Shown here: positions 8,666-17,930 of the stretch, piece by piece | Numbering within the stretch: the first letter of the stretch is position 1 | Layout of the letters: every line of letters starts with the position of its first letter | Source of the DNA: Myxococcus sp. RHSTA-1-4 | GTDB lineage: Bacteria > Myxococcota > Myxococcia > Myxococcales > Myxococcaceae | DNA length: 64,000 nt | Assembly (NCBI RefSeq): GCF_020037125.1 | Contig: NZ_JAIQDG010000006.1 | Span: forward strand, 62,001 to 126,000 | Direction: 5' to 3' | The notes under the pieces: model-generated | Database searches by the model: none | What the model was told of the DNA's origin: nothing | The model's input: only the letters and a program-made list of their open reading frames with translations | Program-made: the position numbers and the translations under genes

Positions 8666-10150
8666 ATGACGTCCCAGAATCCGAGGCCCTCACCTCCCTC
8701 ACCCCCGACCCACGCGGATAGACGGCTGACTCGCAGGGCGCTCCTCCTGGGCGGCGGCGTACTGGCGCCCGCGGCCCTCCTGCTCGGCACGCTCGCCCAC
8801 CGTGGCGGGCGGCAGCCCGTCGAGCCTCGCGCTGACTCCGAGCCCCTGCCGCCCGAAGTCCTCCAGCGGCTCCACCGCGCGACGGATGCCGCCGTCACGG
8901 GCCTGCTTCCCCTCGCGCATCAGGAGGCCTCGGCGACCCTGGCCGCTGTCCCCGAGAATGCACCGGCACTCTTCATCCTGGCCTGTGTCGCCCTGGAGGC
9001 GGGAGCGCCACGCGAGGCCGAAGCCGCGGTGGCACGGCTCGAGACCCGAGTCCCCGAGCGACCCGAGCCACGGCTCCTGGAGCAACTCCTCGTCAGGCGG
9101 CGGTCCATTCCTGACTCGGGCTGGTGCGCCGCGTTCCGAGAGGCCTGGGCCAACCTGGGCCGCCCGGACTTCGAACGCGACCACCTGCTGACCCGGGTGG
9201 CTCTGGAGCCGTTCACGCCCGCCGGGGAGGAGGAGGCCGAGAGCTGGTGGGCCCCATCCCCCACGCCAGCGCGGCTCACCCTCGCGCTCACCTCCTACCC
9301 ACTCCCCCCGGAGCGCGCGGAGTGGCTCCTCCAGCAACTCCCCACGCTCGAGGACCCGGCCCTCTTCATCGTGGCCGCCAGCGTGCTGAGCGGACCGGCC
9401 GTGGGCGCCGCGCTCCGGCGGCGCGCTCGTCCTGTGCTGCACCACCGGATGGAGGAGCTCGCCCGCGCAGCTCCGAAGGCCATGCAGCTCCAGCTCCACC
9501 GCCAGCTCGCGGGCACCTCCCAGGACGAGCCCTTCGGGCCCCTGGAACTGGAAGCCCTGGAGACCGTCGCGGCCCTCATTTCTTGGCGCGAGGACTCAGC
9601 AGAAGGGACCTTCCTCGAAGCACGGCGCCGGTTGAGAGAAGCGGACGTGCCGCACGCCTCCCGCAGGGCCTTCTCGCTGGCCACCGCCGCCGCGGTCGGC
9701 CCCGCCCACGCCGTGTTGAACCAACGCGCCGAAGCGACTCGCAGCCAGCTCATGCCGGGCGCGCGCCACGGACTGGGGCGCATCCTCCTGGGCGTGGGCA
9801 CCCGGCTGGCCGGCGAGACGCTCCTCGTGCCGCGCACGCTGGGGCTCATGATGTGCGGCGCGGGGGCCGAGGACCTGCGGGACCCCGAGTCACTGGCCCG
9901 CTTCGAGGAGTCCTCGGACGAGCTCTTCGCCATCCACGCCGAGTTCCGGAAGGCGGCGCTCGCGCTGTGGCCCATCGCCTCGCTCCAGGAGGACGCCTAC
10001 GCGGCCGCCGCCCGGGACGAGTGCGCCTTCCTGCGCGCCTTCGCGAGCCCCGAGGCCCTCCAGCGCGCCATGGCGGACCGGCCCGACCCGCTCCAGTGCG
10101 TCCCACGCACCTGGGAGCCACCGCCCTCCAGAGGAACGCCAACACCGTGA
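8666..10150 (+). CDS. Exported or membrane-anchored protein with Tat-like N-terminus, unknown function
   Basis: The 494-residue product begins with a hydrophilic, Pro-rich stretch and then RRLTRRALLLGGG followed by a hydrophobic run. This resembles a twin-arginine export signal or an uncleaved N-terminal anchor. The rest is Ala/Leu/Arg-rich and helical, with a TPR-like start (about residues 75-125: LPLAHQEASATLAAVPENAPALF). No catalytic motif is visible. In-frame ATGs also occur at 8624 and 8627; 8666 was chosen because the signal-like segment then sits near the N-terminus. It ends just before a strong shared terminator. Confidence 0.65.
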   Translation: MTSQNPRPSPPSPPTHADRRLTRRALLLGGGVLAPAALLLGTLAHRGGRQPVEPRADSEPLPPEVLQRLHRATDAAVTGLLPLAHQEASATLAAVPENAPALFILACVALEAGAPREAEAAVARLETRVPERPEPRLLEQLLVRRRSIPDSGWCAAFREAWANLGRPDFERDHLLTRVALEPFTPAGEEEAESWWAPSPTPARLTLALTSYPLPPERAEWLLQQLPTLEDPALFIVAASVLSGPAVGAALRRRARPVLHHRMEELARAAPKAMQLQLHRQLAGTSQDEPFGPLELEALETVAALISWREDSAEGTFLEARRRLREADVPHASRRAFSLATAAAVGPAHAVLNQRAEATRSQLMPGARHGLGRILLGVGTRLAGETLLVPRTLGLMMCGAGAEDLRDPESLARFEESSDELFAIHAEFRKAALALWPIASLQEDAYAAAARDECAFLRAFASPEALQRAMADRPDPLQCVPRTWEPPPSRGTPTP

Positions 10151-10201
10151 AACGAAAAACGCCGGAGCCCCCACACGGGTGCTCCGGCGTTTCCGTTTCA
10201 C
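10147..10201. terminator. Strong bidirectional terminator
   Basis: A perfect stem ACGCCGGAGC / GCTCCGGCGT with flanking A and T runs is nested in a second, outer complementary pair (GTGAAACG / CGTTTCAC). It sits between two convergent genes and overlaps the stop of the first, so it should terminate transcription from both sides. Confidence 0.85.
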
Positions 10202-10216
10202 GGAAGGAGCCCGGAA

Positions 10217-11608
10217 TCAGGCCGCCGCCGCGGTGCCGCCCTGCGTCTGGTGGGCCGGAGCGGCGGGCTTCACCTCATCCGTGCCGTGCATCATCCGCTT
10301 CAGGATGGGGGCCACGCCCAGGAGGATGACGCCCGCGATGCCGGTGCCGATGGTGATGTAGAGGAACACGTCGAACTCGCCCAGCTTCTCCGAGTAGCCG
10401 CCGATGACGCCGGACAGCTTGTTGGCCGCCGCGTTCGCCAGGAACCACACGCCCATCATCGCGGAGACGATGCGCGCCGGGGCCACCTTGGTCACCATGG
10501 ACAGGCCCACCGGCGACAGGCACAGCTCCCCCATGGTGTGGAACAGGTAGGCCATGATGACCCACCACGCCGCCGCCTTGCCCGCCGCGGCGCTCTCGTC
10601 GGACGCGCCCAGCATGAAGAGGAAGCCGATGGAGAGGAAGAGCAGCCCCAGGCCCATCTTCACCGGGATGCTCGGGTCCTTGCCGCGCGCCGCCAGCCAG
10701 CTCCACAGCGCGGCGAAGGCCGGCGCCAGCAGCACGATGAAGGCCGAGTTGAAGTTCTGGAACCACGTGGTGGGCACCTCCCAGCCGAACATGCCGCGGT
10801 CCACCTTCTGGTCCGTGTAGAGGTTCATCAGGCCACCGGCCTGCTCGAAGCCCGTCCAGAACGCGACGACGAACAGCGCGATGATGAAGATGACGATGAC
10901 GCGGTCCATCTCCTCGCGGGTGAAGCCCTTCTTCTCACCGGAAGACTCCGCCTTCTCGGCGCTGGCCTCCGGCTTCACCGGCGTCAGGCCCACCTTGCCC
11001 AGCAGCTTCTTCTGCAGCGACAGGAAGGCCACGAGGCCCAGGAACATGCCCACGCCCGCGGCGCCGAAGCCCCAGTGCCAGCCCACCCGCTCACCCAGGG
11101 TGCCGCAGATGAAGTTGCCCAGCACCGCGCCCAGGTTGATGCCCATGTAGAAGATGGTGAAGGCGCTGTCGCGGCGGCCGTCACCGGGCTCGTACAGCCC
11201 TCCCACCATGGTGGAGATGTTCGGCTTGAAGAAGCCGTTGCCGATGATGAGGAAGCCCAGGCCCGCGTAGAACATGGCCACGGTGGGCAGGGCCAATAGC
11301 AGGTGGCCAATCATCATCAGCGTGCCGCCCAGCACCACCGCCTTGCGCTGGCCGATGAACCGGTCCGCGATGAAACCACCCACGATGGGCGTCAGGTACA
11401 CCAGGCCGGTGTACGTACCGTACAGGCTGAGCGCCTCGCTGGTGGACCAGCCAAAGCCGCCGTTCACCTTGCTGGTGAGGAAGAGCACCAGCAGGCCGCG
11501 CATGCCGTAATACGACATGCGCTCCCACATCTCGGTGAAGAACAGGAGGTAGAGCCCTCGCGGGTGCCCCTTGCGGGTCTCCGCGAGACCGGCAGCAATC
11601 TCGTGCAT
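10217..11608 (-). CDS. POT/PTR-family proton-dependent peptide transporter (copy 2)
   Basis: This 463-residue polytopic protein carries the POT signature TEMWERMSYYGMR near residue 25. It also has the GNGFFKPNISTMVG segment and the FYMGINLGA segment, so it is a second peptide importer related to the one at 6096-7541. It has the family's extended cytoplasmic loop between helices 6 and 7, here rich in Glu, Lys and Ser (EASAEKAESSGEKKG). The start at MHEIAAGL is preceded by AAGGA at a good distance; the in-frame upstream extension lacks homology-like sequence. The C-terminus is a short Ala/Pro tail. It follows the histidine-kinase gene on the same strand after 162 bp and so may have its own promoter. 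Confidence 0.92.
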   Translation of the reverse strand: MHEIAAGLAETRKGHPRGLYLLFFTEMWERMSYYGMRGLLVLFLTSKVNGGFGWSTSEALSLYGTYTGLVYLTPIVGGFIADRFIGQRKAVVLGGTLMMIGHLLLALPTVAMFYAGLGFLIIGNGFFKPNISTMVGGLYEPGDGRRDSAFTIFYMGINLGAVLGNFICGTLGERVGWHWGFGAAGVGMFLGLVAFLSLQKKLLGKVGLTPVKPEASAEKAESSGEKKGFTREEMDRVIVIFIIALFVVAFWTGFEQAGGLMNLYTDQKVDRGMFGWEVPTTWFQNFNSAFIVLLAPAFAALWSWLAARGKDPSIPVKMGLGLLFLSIGFLFMLGASDESAAAGKAAAWWVIMAYLFHTMGELCLSPVGLSMVTKVAPARIVSAMMGVWFLANAAANKLSGVIGGYSEKLGEFDVFLYITIGTGIAGVILLGVAPILKRMMHGTDEVKPAAPAHQTQGGTAAAA

Positions 11609-11770
11609 GCGGTGAAATCCTTGAAGGACGGGTGTAACGAAAAAGGAGCGTGACTGTAGCAGACACGCGGAGGGTGCCCAGAAGGACACCTGGGCACATG
11701 CAGAATTCCCTACCCACTGGAGCGGGCGACCCACTCCGAGTCCGGGCGGGCGCTGACCCACCGGCCCACC

Positions 11771-14692
11771 TCAGGCGAGCCGGCCGACCCGGGGCTCCAG
11801 TGCGCCCTCACCCAGCCCCCCCGAGGTGGGAAGGGACGGGGGGCGCAGCGGCAGGCGCACCTCCACCTGCGTGCCCTCTCCCGGAGTGCTGCTGAGGGAG
11901 ATGTGCCCGCCGTGACGCAGGATGATGCGCCGGCTGAGGGCGAGCCCCAGGCCCGTCCCCTCGCCCGCCGCGCGAGTGGAGAAGAAGGGCTGGAAGAGCC
12001 GCTCCATGTCCTCCTTGCGGATGCCCACCCCGTTGTCGCTGATGGTGACGACCGCCTCGTCGCCCTTGCACACGGTGGCCACCTTCACCAGCCCGCGCTC
12101 GCCCACCGCCTTGAGGGCGTTGTCCAGCAGGTTGAGCCACACCTGGTTGAGGGTGCCCGGGTCCCCCATCAGCATCTCGTGGCACTGGTAGGCCCGCTCC
12201 ACCGTCACGCCGGAAGGCACCTTCCAGGCAAGCACGCTGAGCGTGGAGTCCAGCGAGGCGTCCAGGGACAGCGGCACCGGGGTGTCGCTGGTGCGGGTGA
12301 AGGACAGCAGGGACTCGGCCAGGTGCCGGATGCGCTGGCCGCACTCCTCCACCACCTCCAGCATGGCCTTGCCCAGCTCCGCGTCCGACGCCCCGGACGC
12401 CAGCATGTCCTTGAGCGGCTGCAGCGCGTTCATCAGCCCGTTGAGCGGGTTGCGCACCTCGTGCGCGAAGCCCGAGGTGAGCAGGCCGATGGCCGCCAGC
12501 CGCTCGTTCTCCGCGGCGCGCACCGCCGCCTCCCGCAGCCGCAGCTGCGTCTCGATGCGCGCCATCAGCTCGCGCGGGCTGAAGGGCTTGCCCAGGTAGT
12601 CGTTGGCGCCGGTGCCCAGGGCCTCCACCTTGGCGGAGACCTCCTGGCGCGCGGTGAGGAGGATGATGGGGATGTCCACCGTGCGCGGGTCCGCGCGCAG
12701 CGCCTCCAGCATCTGCAGGCCGGACATCACCGGCATCATCACGTCCGACACGATGAGGTGCGGCCGCTCCGTCAGCGCGCGCTGCCGCCCGTCGTCCCCG
12801 TTGACGGCCTCCAGCACCTGGTAGTTCTGCGACAGCAGCCCGGCGATGAAGCGGCGGATCTCCGCGTCGTCCTCCACCACCAGCACGCGGGACGCATCCG
12901 GGTGCGGCCCCGCGTGGTCCCTCGCGGGCGCGGACGAGGAGACGGTGCCGGCGGGCCCTCCCGTCTCCAGCGCGGGGAAGGCGCCGGAGATGCGGCGCTC
13001 GCGGCGCACCGGAAGGACGAGCGTGTCCTGGCGGCGGCGCTCGCGCAGCTCCTCGCGGATGTGCGCCGTGCCCTTGGGCAGCCGGACGTGGAAGGTGGAG
13101 CCCTTGCCCAGCTCGCTCTTCACGGTGATGCCGCCCGCGTGCAGCTCCAGCGTCTCCTTCACCAGCGCCAGGCCGATGCCCGTGCCGCCAAAGCGCCGGG
13201 TGCCGCTGTTGTCCGCCTGGGCGAAGCGGTCGAAGATGACGGCCACGTCCTGCGGGGAGATGCCCGGGCCGGTGTCCTCCACCTCCACGTGCACGTCGTT
13301 GGCGTCCTCGTGCACGCGCACCGTCACCCCGCCCTTGTGGGTGAACTTGAGCGCGTTGGACAGCAGGTTCTGGAACACGATGTCCATGCGCTCGTGGTCC
13401 ACCTGGACGGGCGTGACTTCGGAGCCCTCCAGCTTCAGCCACACGCCCTGCCGCTCCGCCATGGTGAAGAAGGGCGGCAGCACGGAGCTCAGGAAGCCGT
13501 GCAGCTCCAGCGGCTGGTAGCGCAGCCGCGCCTTGCCCGACTCGAGCTGCGCCAGGTCCAGCAGGTTGTTGATGAGCCGCAGGAGCCGCTGGGCGCTGCG
13601 CTCCATGGTGGCCACGTGCTGGTCCACCACCGGCGGCAGCGACTCCGCCCGCTTCTGCAGCGACTCCAGCGTCAGCAGGATGAGCGTGAGCGGCGTGCGC
13701 AGCTCATGGCTCACATTGTCGAAGAACTCGCTCTTGAGCCGGTCCAGCTCCTGCTGCCGGGTGAGGGACTGCTCCAGCTTGGCGTTGGCCTCGGACAGCG
13801 CCTGGGTGCGCTCGGCGACCCGGTCCTCCAGGGCCACGTTGGCGCGGAATATCTCCTCGTTGCGCCGCTGCAAATCCTCCAGCGAGGTGCGCAGGCCCTG
13901 GTGCTGCTCGGAGAGCTGCACGTCCTTGCGGCGCAGCGCGGTCCGCGTATCCAGCCAGGCCCCGGCCGCGACCCCCGCCGCGCCCAGCGACGTCACCGCG
14001 AACACGGGCGGCGCCAGGTCCAGCGTGGAGGACGCCAGCCCCGCCAGCATCCCCACCAGCCCGCCCGCGAAGAAGCGCCACGCCAGCGGCGGCAGGTTCT
14101 GCCAGTGGCACTCGTACTCGCAGCAGGGCGCGCCCTCCACCTGGCACTGCACCTCCTTCACCTCGGCGAGCGGCAGGCTCCAGACGGTGGGGAAGGCGGA
14201 CAGGTTGGCCTGCCGCGTCCGGCAGAGGTTGCGGTTGCTCTCGCGGATGCGGCTCGAGTACTGCACCTTCACCCACGAGTCGGTGATTTGCAGGATGCGG
14301 AAGCCGCCCACGCGGTTGTACGTGTGGTCCAGCTCCAGCGCGCGCTCGTAGACGCTGCGCGGGGTGGCGAGCGCCTTCATCATGTAGAAGAGGAAGCCCA
14401 CCGCCTCCGGGCTGGCGATGCGGCGCCCCGCCTTGGTGATGAAGTCCGGGTCCCCCGAGTCCCTGTCCAGCACGTCGAAGAGACGCTCGGTGAAGTGCAG
14501 GGAGACGAAGTTGGTGAGCGTCTCCACGTACTCCAGCGACAAGGGCAGTCCCTCGCGGCGCCAGACGCGCTGCAGCCGCTCACGCCCGTACGTGCGCTCG
14601 TAGTGCAGCAGCAGGGCGCGAAACATCCTGACGCTGATTTCGGGCGTGTCGGGGGCTGGCGGTGCGGTCGCCAGGTCCGCGGGGACGGTCAA
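11771..14692 (-). CDS. Hybrid histidine kinase with kinase - receiver - kinase architecture
   Basis: This 973-residue sensor has an N-terminal input region (about 20-197, ending in a Cys-rich GAPCCEYECHW motif reminiscent of V4R/heme-NO-associated folds, tentative). Two membrane helices follow (about 205-245), then a coiled coil. The first kinase core has phosphoacceptor H329 in NVSHELRTPL and an ATPase with DTGPGIS and GGTGIGLAL. A receiver domain follows with acidic pocket VVEDD and Asp650 in SDVMMPVMSG. A second kinase core has H744 in FAHEVRNPLNG and an ATPase with DNGVGI and GTGLGLAL. The start codon is TTG, and its TTGA overlaps the stop of the upstream methyltransferase gene, so translation is probably coupled. 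All catalytic motifs look intact. The signal sensed is unknown. Confidence 0.88.
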   Translation of the reverse strand: MTVPADLATAPPAPDTPEISVRMFRALLLHYERTYGRERLQRVWRREGLPLSLEYVETLTNFVSLHFTERLFDVLDRDSGDPDFITKAGRRIASPEAVGFLFYMMKALATPRSVYERALELDHTYNRVGGFRILQITDSWVKVQYSSRIRESNRNLCRTRQANLSAFPTVWSLPLAEVKEVQCQVEGAPCCEYECHWQNLPPLAWRFFAGGLVGMLAGLASSTLDLAPPVFAVTSLGAAGVAAGAWLDTRTALRRKDVQLSEQHQGLRTSLEDLQRRNEEIFRANVALEDRVAERTQALSEANAKLEQSLTRQQELDRLKSEFFDNVSHELRTPLTLILLTLESLQKRAESLPPVVDQHVATMERSAQRLLRLINNLLDLAQLESGKARLRYQPLELHGFLSSVLPPFFTMAERQGVWLKLEGSEVTPVQVDHERMDIVFQNLLSNALKFTHKGGVTVRVHEDANDVHVEVEDTGPGISPQDVAVIFDRFAQADNSGTRRFGGTGIGLALVKETLELHAGGITVKSELGKGSTFHVRLPKGTAHIREELRERRRQDTLVLPVRRERRISGAFPALETGGPAGTVSSSAPARDHAGPHPDASRVLVVEDDAEIRRFIAGLLSQNYQVLEAVNGDDGRQRALTERPHLIVSDVMMPVMSGLQMLEALRADPRTVDIPIILLTARQEVSAKVEALGTGANDYLGKPFSPRELMARIETQLRLREAAVRAAENERLAAIGLLTSGFAHEVRNPLNGLMNALQPLKDMLASGASDAELGKAMLEVVEECGQRIRHLAESLLSFTRTSDTPVPLSLDASLDSTLSVLAWKVPSGVTVERAYQCHEMLMGDPGTLNQVWLNLLDNALKAVGERGLVKVATVCKGDEAVVTISDNGVGIRKEDMERLFQPFFSTRAAGEGTGLGLALSRRIILRHGGHISLSSTPGEGTQVEVRLPLRPPSLPTSGGLGEGALEPRVGRLA

Positions 14693-15477
14693 CGCTTCAC
14701 TCCTTCCGTGGTCAACACCATCGCATACTTGAGGGTGTCGGGGTCATCCAGGAGGGCGAGGAAGCGTCGGCAGAAGACGTCATAGGGCTCCGCTCCCCCG
14801 AACGCCCGCTCCGCCAGCGGACGCAGGGTGCGGAAGCGGATGACCCAGTCCTCGTGCAGCCGCGAGTCCACCGGCCCCGCCGCCACGTAGAAGGGGGAGA
14901 GGTGGACCCGGATGTCCGCCAGCCCCACCTTCCGGAAGAGGTGGAACATCTTCCGGCCGGCGTGCAGGTCGAACCGGGCGTCGCGCAGGGCCTGCAGGAG
15001 CTTCTGGCTCTCCTGCTGGAGGTCCTCCGGGAAGGGCCAGTTCCAGAGCCCCACCCCGTCGATGTCGGCCACCACCACCTTGCCCCCGGGCCGCGCCACC
15101 CGCACCAGCTCCTCCAGCGCGGGCCGGGGCTCGGCGAGGTACTCGAAGACGTACTGGCACCAGACGTAGTCGAAGGTGTCCGAGGGCAGCTTCGTGTCCG
15201 GCAGCGCGCCCTGGAGCAGCTCCACGTTGGGCCGCCCCGCCAGCAGCGCGCGCGCCGCCGCCAGGTGCTCGGCGAGCGGCTCGATGGCCACCACCCGTCC
15301 CCCGGGCCCCACCAGGTCCAGCATCTCCGCGGTGATGATGCCCGGGCCGCAGCCCGCGTCGAGCGCCACCTGGCCGGGTCCCAGGCCCGTCAGCCGCAGC
15401 CGGTCCGCATAGGAGCTGGCGCTCGCCTGGGCCTTCAGGCGCCTCACCTCCTCGTCCGACTGCATCAGGTAGCTCAT
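14689..15477 (-). CDS. Class I SAM-dependent methyltransferase
   Basis: The 262-residue product has the classical SAM-binding motif I (VALDAGCGPG, residues 37-45), an acidic end of strand 2 (VVAIEP), and a motif near FDYVWCQYVFEYLAEP followed by VARPGGKVVVADIDG. This places it among UbiE/Methyltransf_11-type small-molecule methyltransferases. The substrate cannot be deduced. Its ATG overlaps the stop of the PilZ protein gene (ATGA) and its TGA overlaps the TTG of the histidine kinase (TTGA). The three genes are therefore one translationally coupled operon, suggesting that the methyltransferase works in the same signalling pathway. Confidence 0.88.
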   Translation of the reverse strand: MSYLMQSDEEVRRLKAQASASSYADRLRLTGLGPGQVALDAGCGPGIITAEMLDLVGPGGRVVAIEPLAEHLAAARALLAGRPNVELLQGALPDTKLPSDTFDYVWCQYVFEYLAEPRPALEELVRVARPGGKVVVADIDGVGLWNWPFPEDLQQESQKLLQALRDARFDLHAGRKMFHLFRKVGLADIRVHLSPFYVAAGPVDSRLHEDWVIRFRTLRPLAERAFGGAEPYDVFCRRFLALLDDPDTLKYAMVLTTEGVKR

Positions 15478-17888
15478 GCCGCGATGTCCTTGTCGTCCAG
15501 CTTGGTGGTGCCGCGGGGGTTGGCGGCCAGCCGCTCGAAGACGGCGAGCAGGTAGGCGTTCCAGTCGCGCACCAGCCGGCGGTGGGCGGTGAACTCCATC
15601 ACCTTGCCGAGGTTGTGGAAGCCCAGCCCCTCCAGCACGGGCAGGTCCGCGTCCGTGGCCAGGCACTCCGCGGTGGAGCGGCCGCGCCGGGCCGAGTCCG
15701 CCACCGCGTGCGCGACGAGCGCGTGGCGCACCGCGTCCGCCTCCTGGGCGTCCTGCTCCACCATGACGAGCGAGAAGGCGTTGTACCACTCGGCCCAGAA
15801 GAGGCCCGGCGTGGAGTCCTCCATGAGGACGAAGCCCTTGGGGCCGTTGGCGCCCTCCACCAGGGCGATGGAGCGGCCGCGCCGCAGGCCCGCGTCCGTG
15901 TAGCGGCCCGAGAGCGTCCCCAGCGACATCTCCCCTTCCACCAGGTCCGAGCTGCGCAGCCGCACCACGTCCTGCGTCTCGCGCAGGTACTGCTCCAGCC
16001 AGCGCAGGTCGGACGTGGCCGCCGGGCGCACGCGGAGGTCCTCGCGAGCGGGCGGCAGCGCCGCGTCCACCGGGAGGCGGCAGGGAGTGAAGGCGTGCAG
16101 GCAGCTCAGGCCCGGGCGCTCCAGGCGGCTGGCGATGGCGCCGTAGATGCGCGACGTCCACCGGTTGCGGCAGCGCCAGAGGGCGCGCAGGTACTCCACG
16201 TCCTCCAGGCTCTCCGCGTAGTCGGCCGCGAGCGCGACGAGCTCCTGGGAGATGGACTCGTGCCGGTGGTAGCCCGGCCGCACCACCAGGTGCTGGGACA
16301 GCCAGGTGCGCGAGTAGATGCGCAGGCCGGAGATGTGGCCGTAGAGCCGGCCCTCGCGCTGGTAGACGATGGTCTTCGACAGCCCGTGAGAGCCGTTGCC
16401 CAGCGTCCGGTGGCCGGCCAGCAGCGCCTCCTGCGGGGGGCCGTCATGGTACGGGTAGTCCGGGAAGCGCACCTCGGCGGCGCGGAACAAATCCCAGATG
16501 TCGGGGAAGGCCAGCTCCGAGCCATCGCGCGCGTCCGGGCAGCGGGCCTTGATGAAGGCGTCGAGGATGGCGGTGCGCGCCTGCGGCGCCAGCTCGAGGA
16601 TTCGCACGCCGCAGCGGCGGGGCCGGCTCATGCTGCCGCCCTCGTCGGTGACGGTGAGCTGCCCGGTGTCCTGCACCTGGGCGCGGCAGCGCGAGCGCGT
16701 GCCGTCCGGCAGGTGCAGCGTCACCTCGTCCAGGAACAGCCCGGGCGGGAAGACCTCGCGGCTGGCGTCGAAGGGGAAGGCGAAGCCGCCGGTGTGCAGG
16801 TCCAGCAGGGGCCGGTAGAGCGGCTCCCCGGTGAAGGGGGAGTCGAAGGACACGGCGAACGGCCGCTCGGCCGTGGAGCGGAAGCGCAGGCTGTTGCGGC
16901 GGTGGTGCAGGCTCAGCGAGCGAGGCAGTGCGACCTCGAGCTGGTGCTCCTCCACCTCGAGCACCGCCGTGGTGCCCACGTGGCACACGCCGCCGAAGTC
17001 CAGGCAGAGCTGCACCACGTCACCGGGGTGGAAGAGCGCACCGGGGCGCGTCTGCTCGCGCAGCACCAGGCGGGAGGCCTCCGGGTTCACCTCGGCCGCG
17101 GCGAAGTCCACCAGCCGGTTGCCCTCGTGCGTGCGCAGGCCGAAGCCCACGCCCGCGCGCACGGCGCGGCGCATCAGGCCGCGGATGCGCACCGCGTCCT
17201 GCAGGAGCGGCGCGGGGCTGGAGCGGGCGTGCTCCACGGGGCGCTCCAGGGACACGCCCAGGTGGAAGCCTCCGCCGTCCTGCGCGCGCAGCGGCCGCAC
17301 CATGCGCACCGTGGCGTGGCCGGCGCGCAGCACCAGCGCCTCCCCGCGAAACACCTGGAGGCCCTCCAGCTCCGTGCCCGGCGTCAGCCGCTCGATTCGC
17401 ACGCTGGGCTCCAGGCGCAGGCCCAGCCCGCCCGTGCCCACGTCCAGCAACTCCGCGCGGAAGGCGGTGCCGTCCGCCACGAAGCGCGCCTCCAGCGTGC
17501 CCTGCGGCGTGCGGCGCTCGGACTCGCGCAGCTCCAGCAGCTCCAGCACCGCGCGGCGCAGCGCGGGCGAGGGCTCGTCGTCGAGGGTGAAGAACATGTG
17601 TCCGGCGGCCGCCACGTCCACCAGGCTGTGGTGCGTGCGGGGGTTGTCTCGCGGGCACAACACGGCGCGGATGGCGCGCGGGGCGTAGCGCTCCAGGTCC
17701 TTCAGCAGCCGGGAGAAGAACTCGGGATGGGTGAGCACCAACACGGGCGTCGTCCGTGTCAGGAATTCGACCGCCTCCTGGCGGTTGGCGGCTTCGAGTA
17801 TCTCGTAGCCCGCCAGCACGGCCCGAAGCTGAATACGACGCTCCGCCTCCGGGTGCACGACCAGCACTGCGCGCGTCGTCACGGTCAT
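15474..17888 (-). CDS. Pseudo-receiver / double PilZ / acyltransferase-like regulatory protein
   Basis: The 804-residue protein begins with a receiver-like domain (1-120) that lacks the acidic pocket and has THPEF where the phospho-Asp should be, so it is probably a pseudo-receiver. A first PilZ-like domain follows (about 125-215, DVGTGGLGL), then a YcgR-N-like barrel (235-325). A second PilZ domain (about 329-440) has the RxxxR element within RRNSLRFR and DLHTGGFAF in place of D/N-x-S-x-x-G. The C-terminal half (about 450-800) resembles one or two GNAT-type N-acyltransferase folds (TSDLRWLEQYL, KGFVLMEDS, GLGFHNLGKVMEF); this part is tentative. The ATG is preceded by GGAGGA. It is probably a c-di-GMP effector at the head of an overlapping operon. 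Confidence 0.8.
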   Translation of the reverse strand: MTVTTRAVLVVHPEAERRIQLRAVLAGYEILEAANRQEAVEFLTRTTPVLVLTHPEFFSRLLKDLERYAPRAIRAVLCPRDNPRTHHSLVDVAAAGHMFFTLDDEPSPALRRAVLELLELRESERRTPQGTLEARFVADGTAFRAELLDVGTGGLGLRLEPSVRIERLTPGTELEGLQVFRGEALVLRAGHATVRMVRPLRAQDGGGFHLGVSLERPVEHARSSPAPLLQDAVRIRGLMRRAVRAGVGFGLRTHEGNRLVDFAAAEVNPEASRLVLREQTRPGALFHPGDVVQLCLDFGGVCHVGTTAVLEVEEHQLEVALPRSLSLHHRRNSLRFRSTAERPFAVSFDSPFTGEPLYRPLLDLHTGGFAFPFDASREVFPPGLFLDEVTLHLPDGTRSRCRAQVQDTGQLTVTDEGGSMSRPRRCGVRILELAPQARTAILDAFIKARCPDARDGSELAFPDIWDLFRAAEVRFPDYPYHDGPPQEALLAGHRTLGNGSHGLSKTIVYQREGRLYGHISGLRIYSRTWLSQHLVVRPGYHRHESISQELVALAADYAESLEDVEYLRALWRCRNRWTSRIYGAIASRLERPGLSCLHAFTPCRLPVDAALPPAREDLRVRPAATSDLRWLEQYLRETQDVVRLRSSDLVEGEMSLGTLSGRYTDAGLRRGRSIALVEGANGPKGFVLMEDSTPGLFWAEWYNAFSLVMVEQDAQEADAVRHALVAHAVADSARRGRSTAECLATDADLPVLEGLGFHNLGKVMEFTAHRRLVRDWNAYLLAVFERLAANPRGTTKLDDKDIAA

Positions 17889-17930
17889 ATGTCCTCCTCC
17901 ACCGGGCGTCAGAACTGTCTTCGGAAGCAC

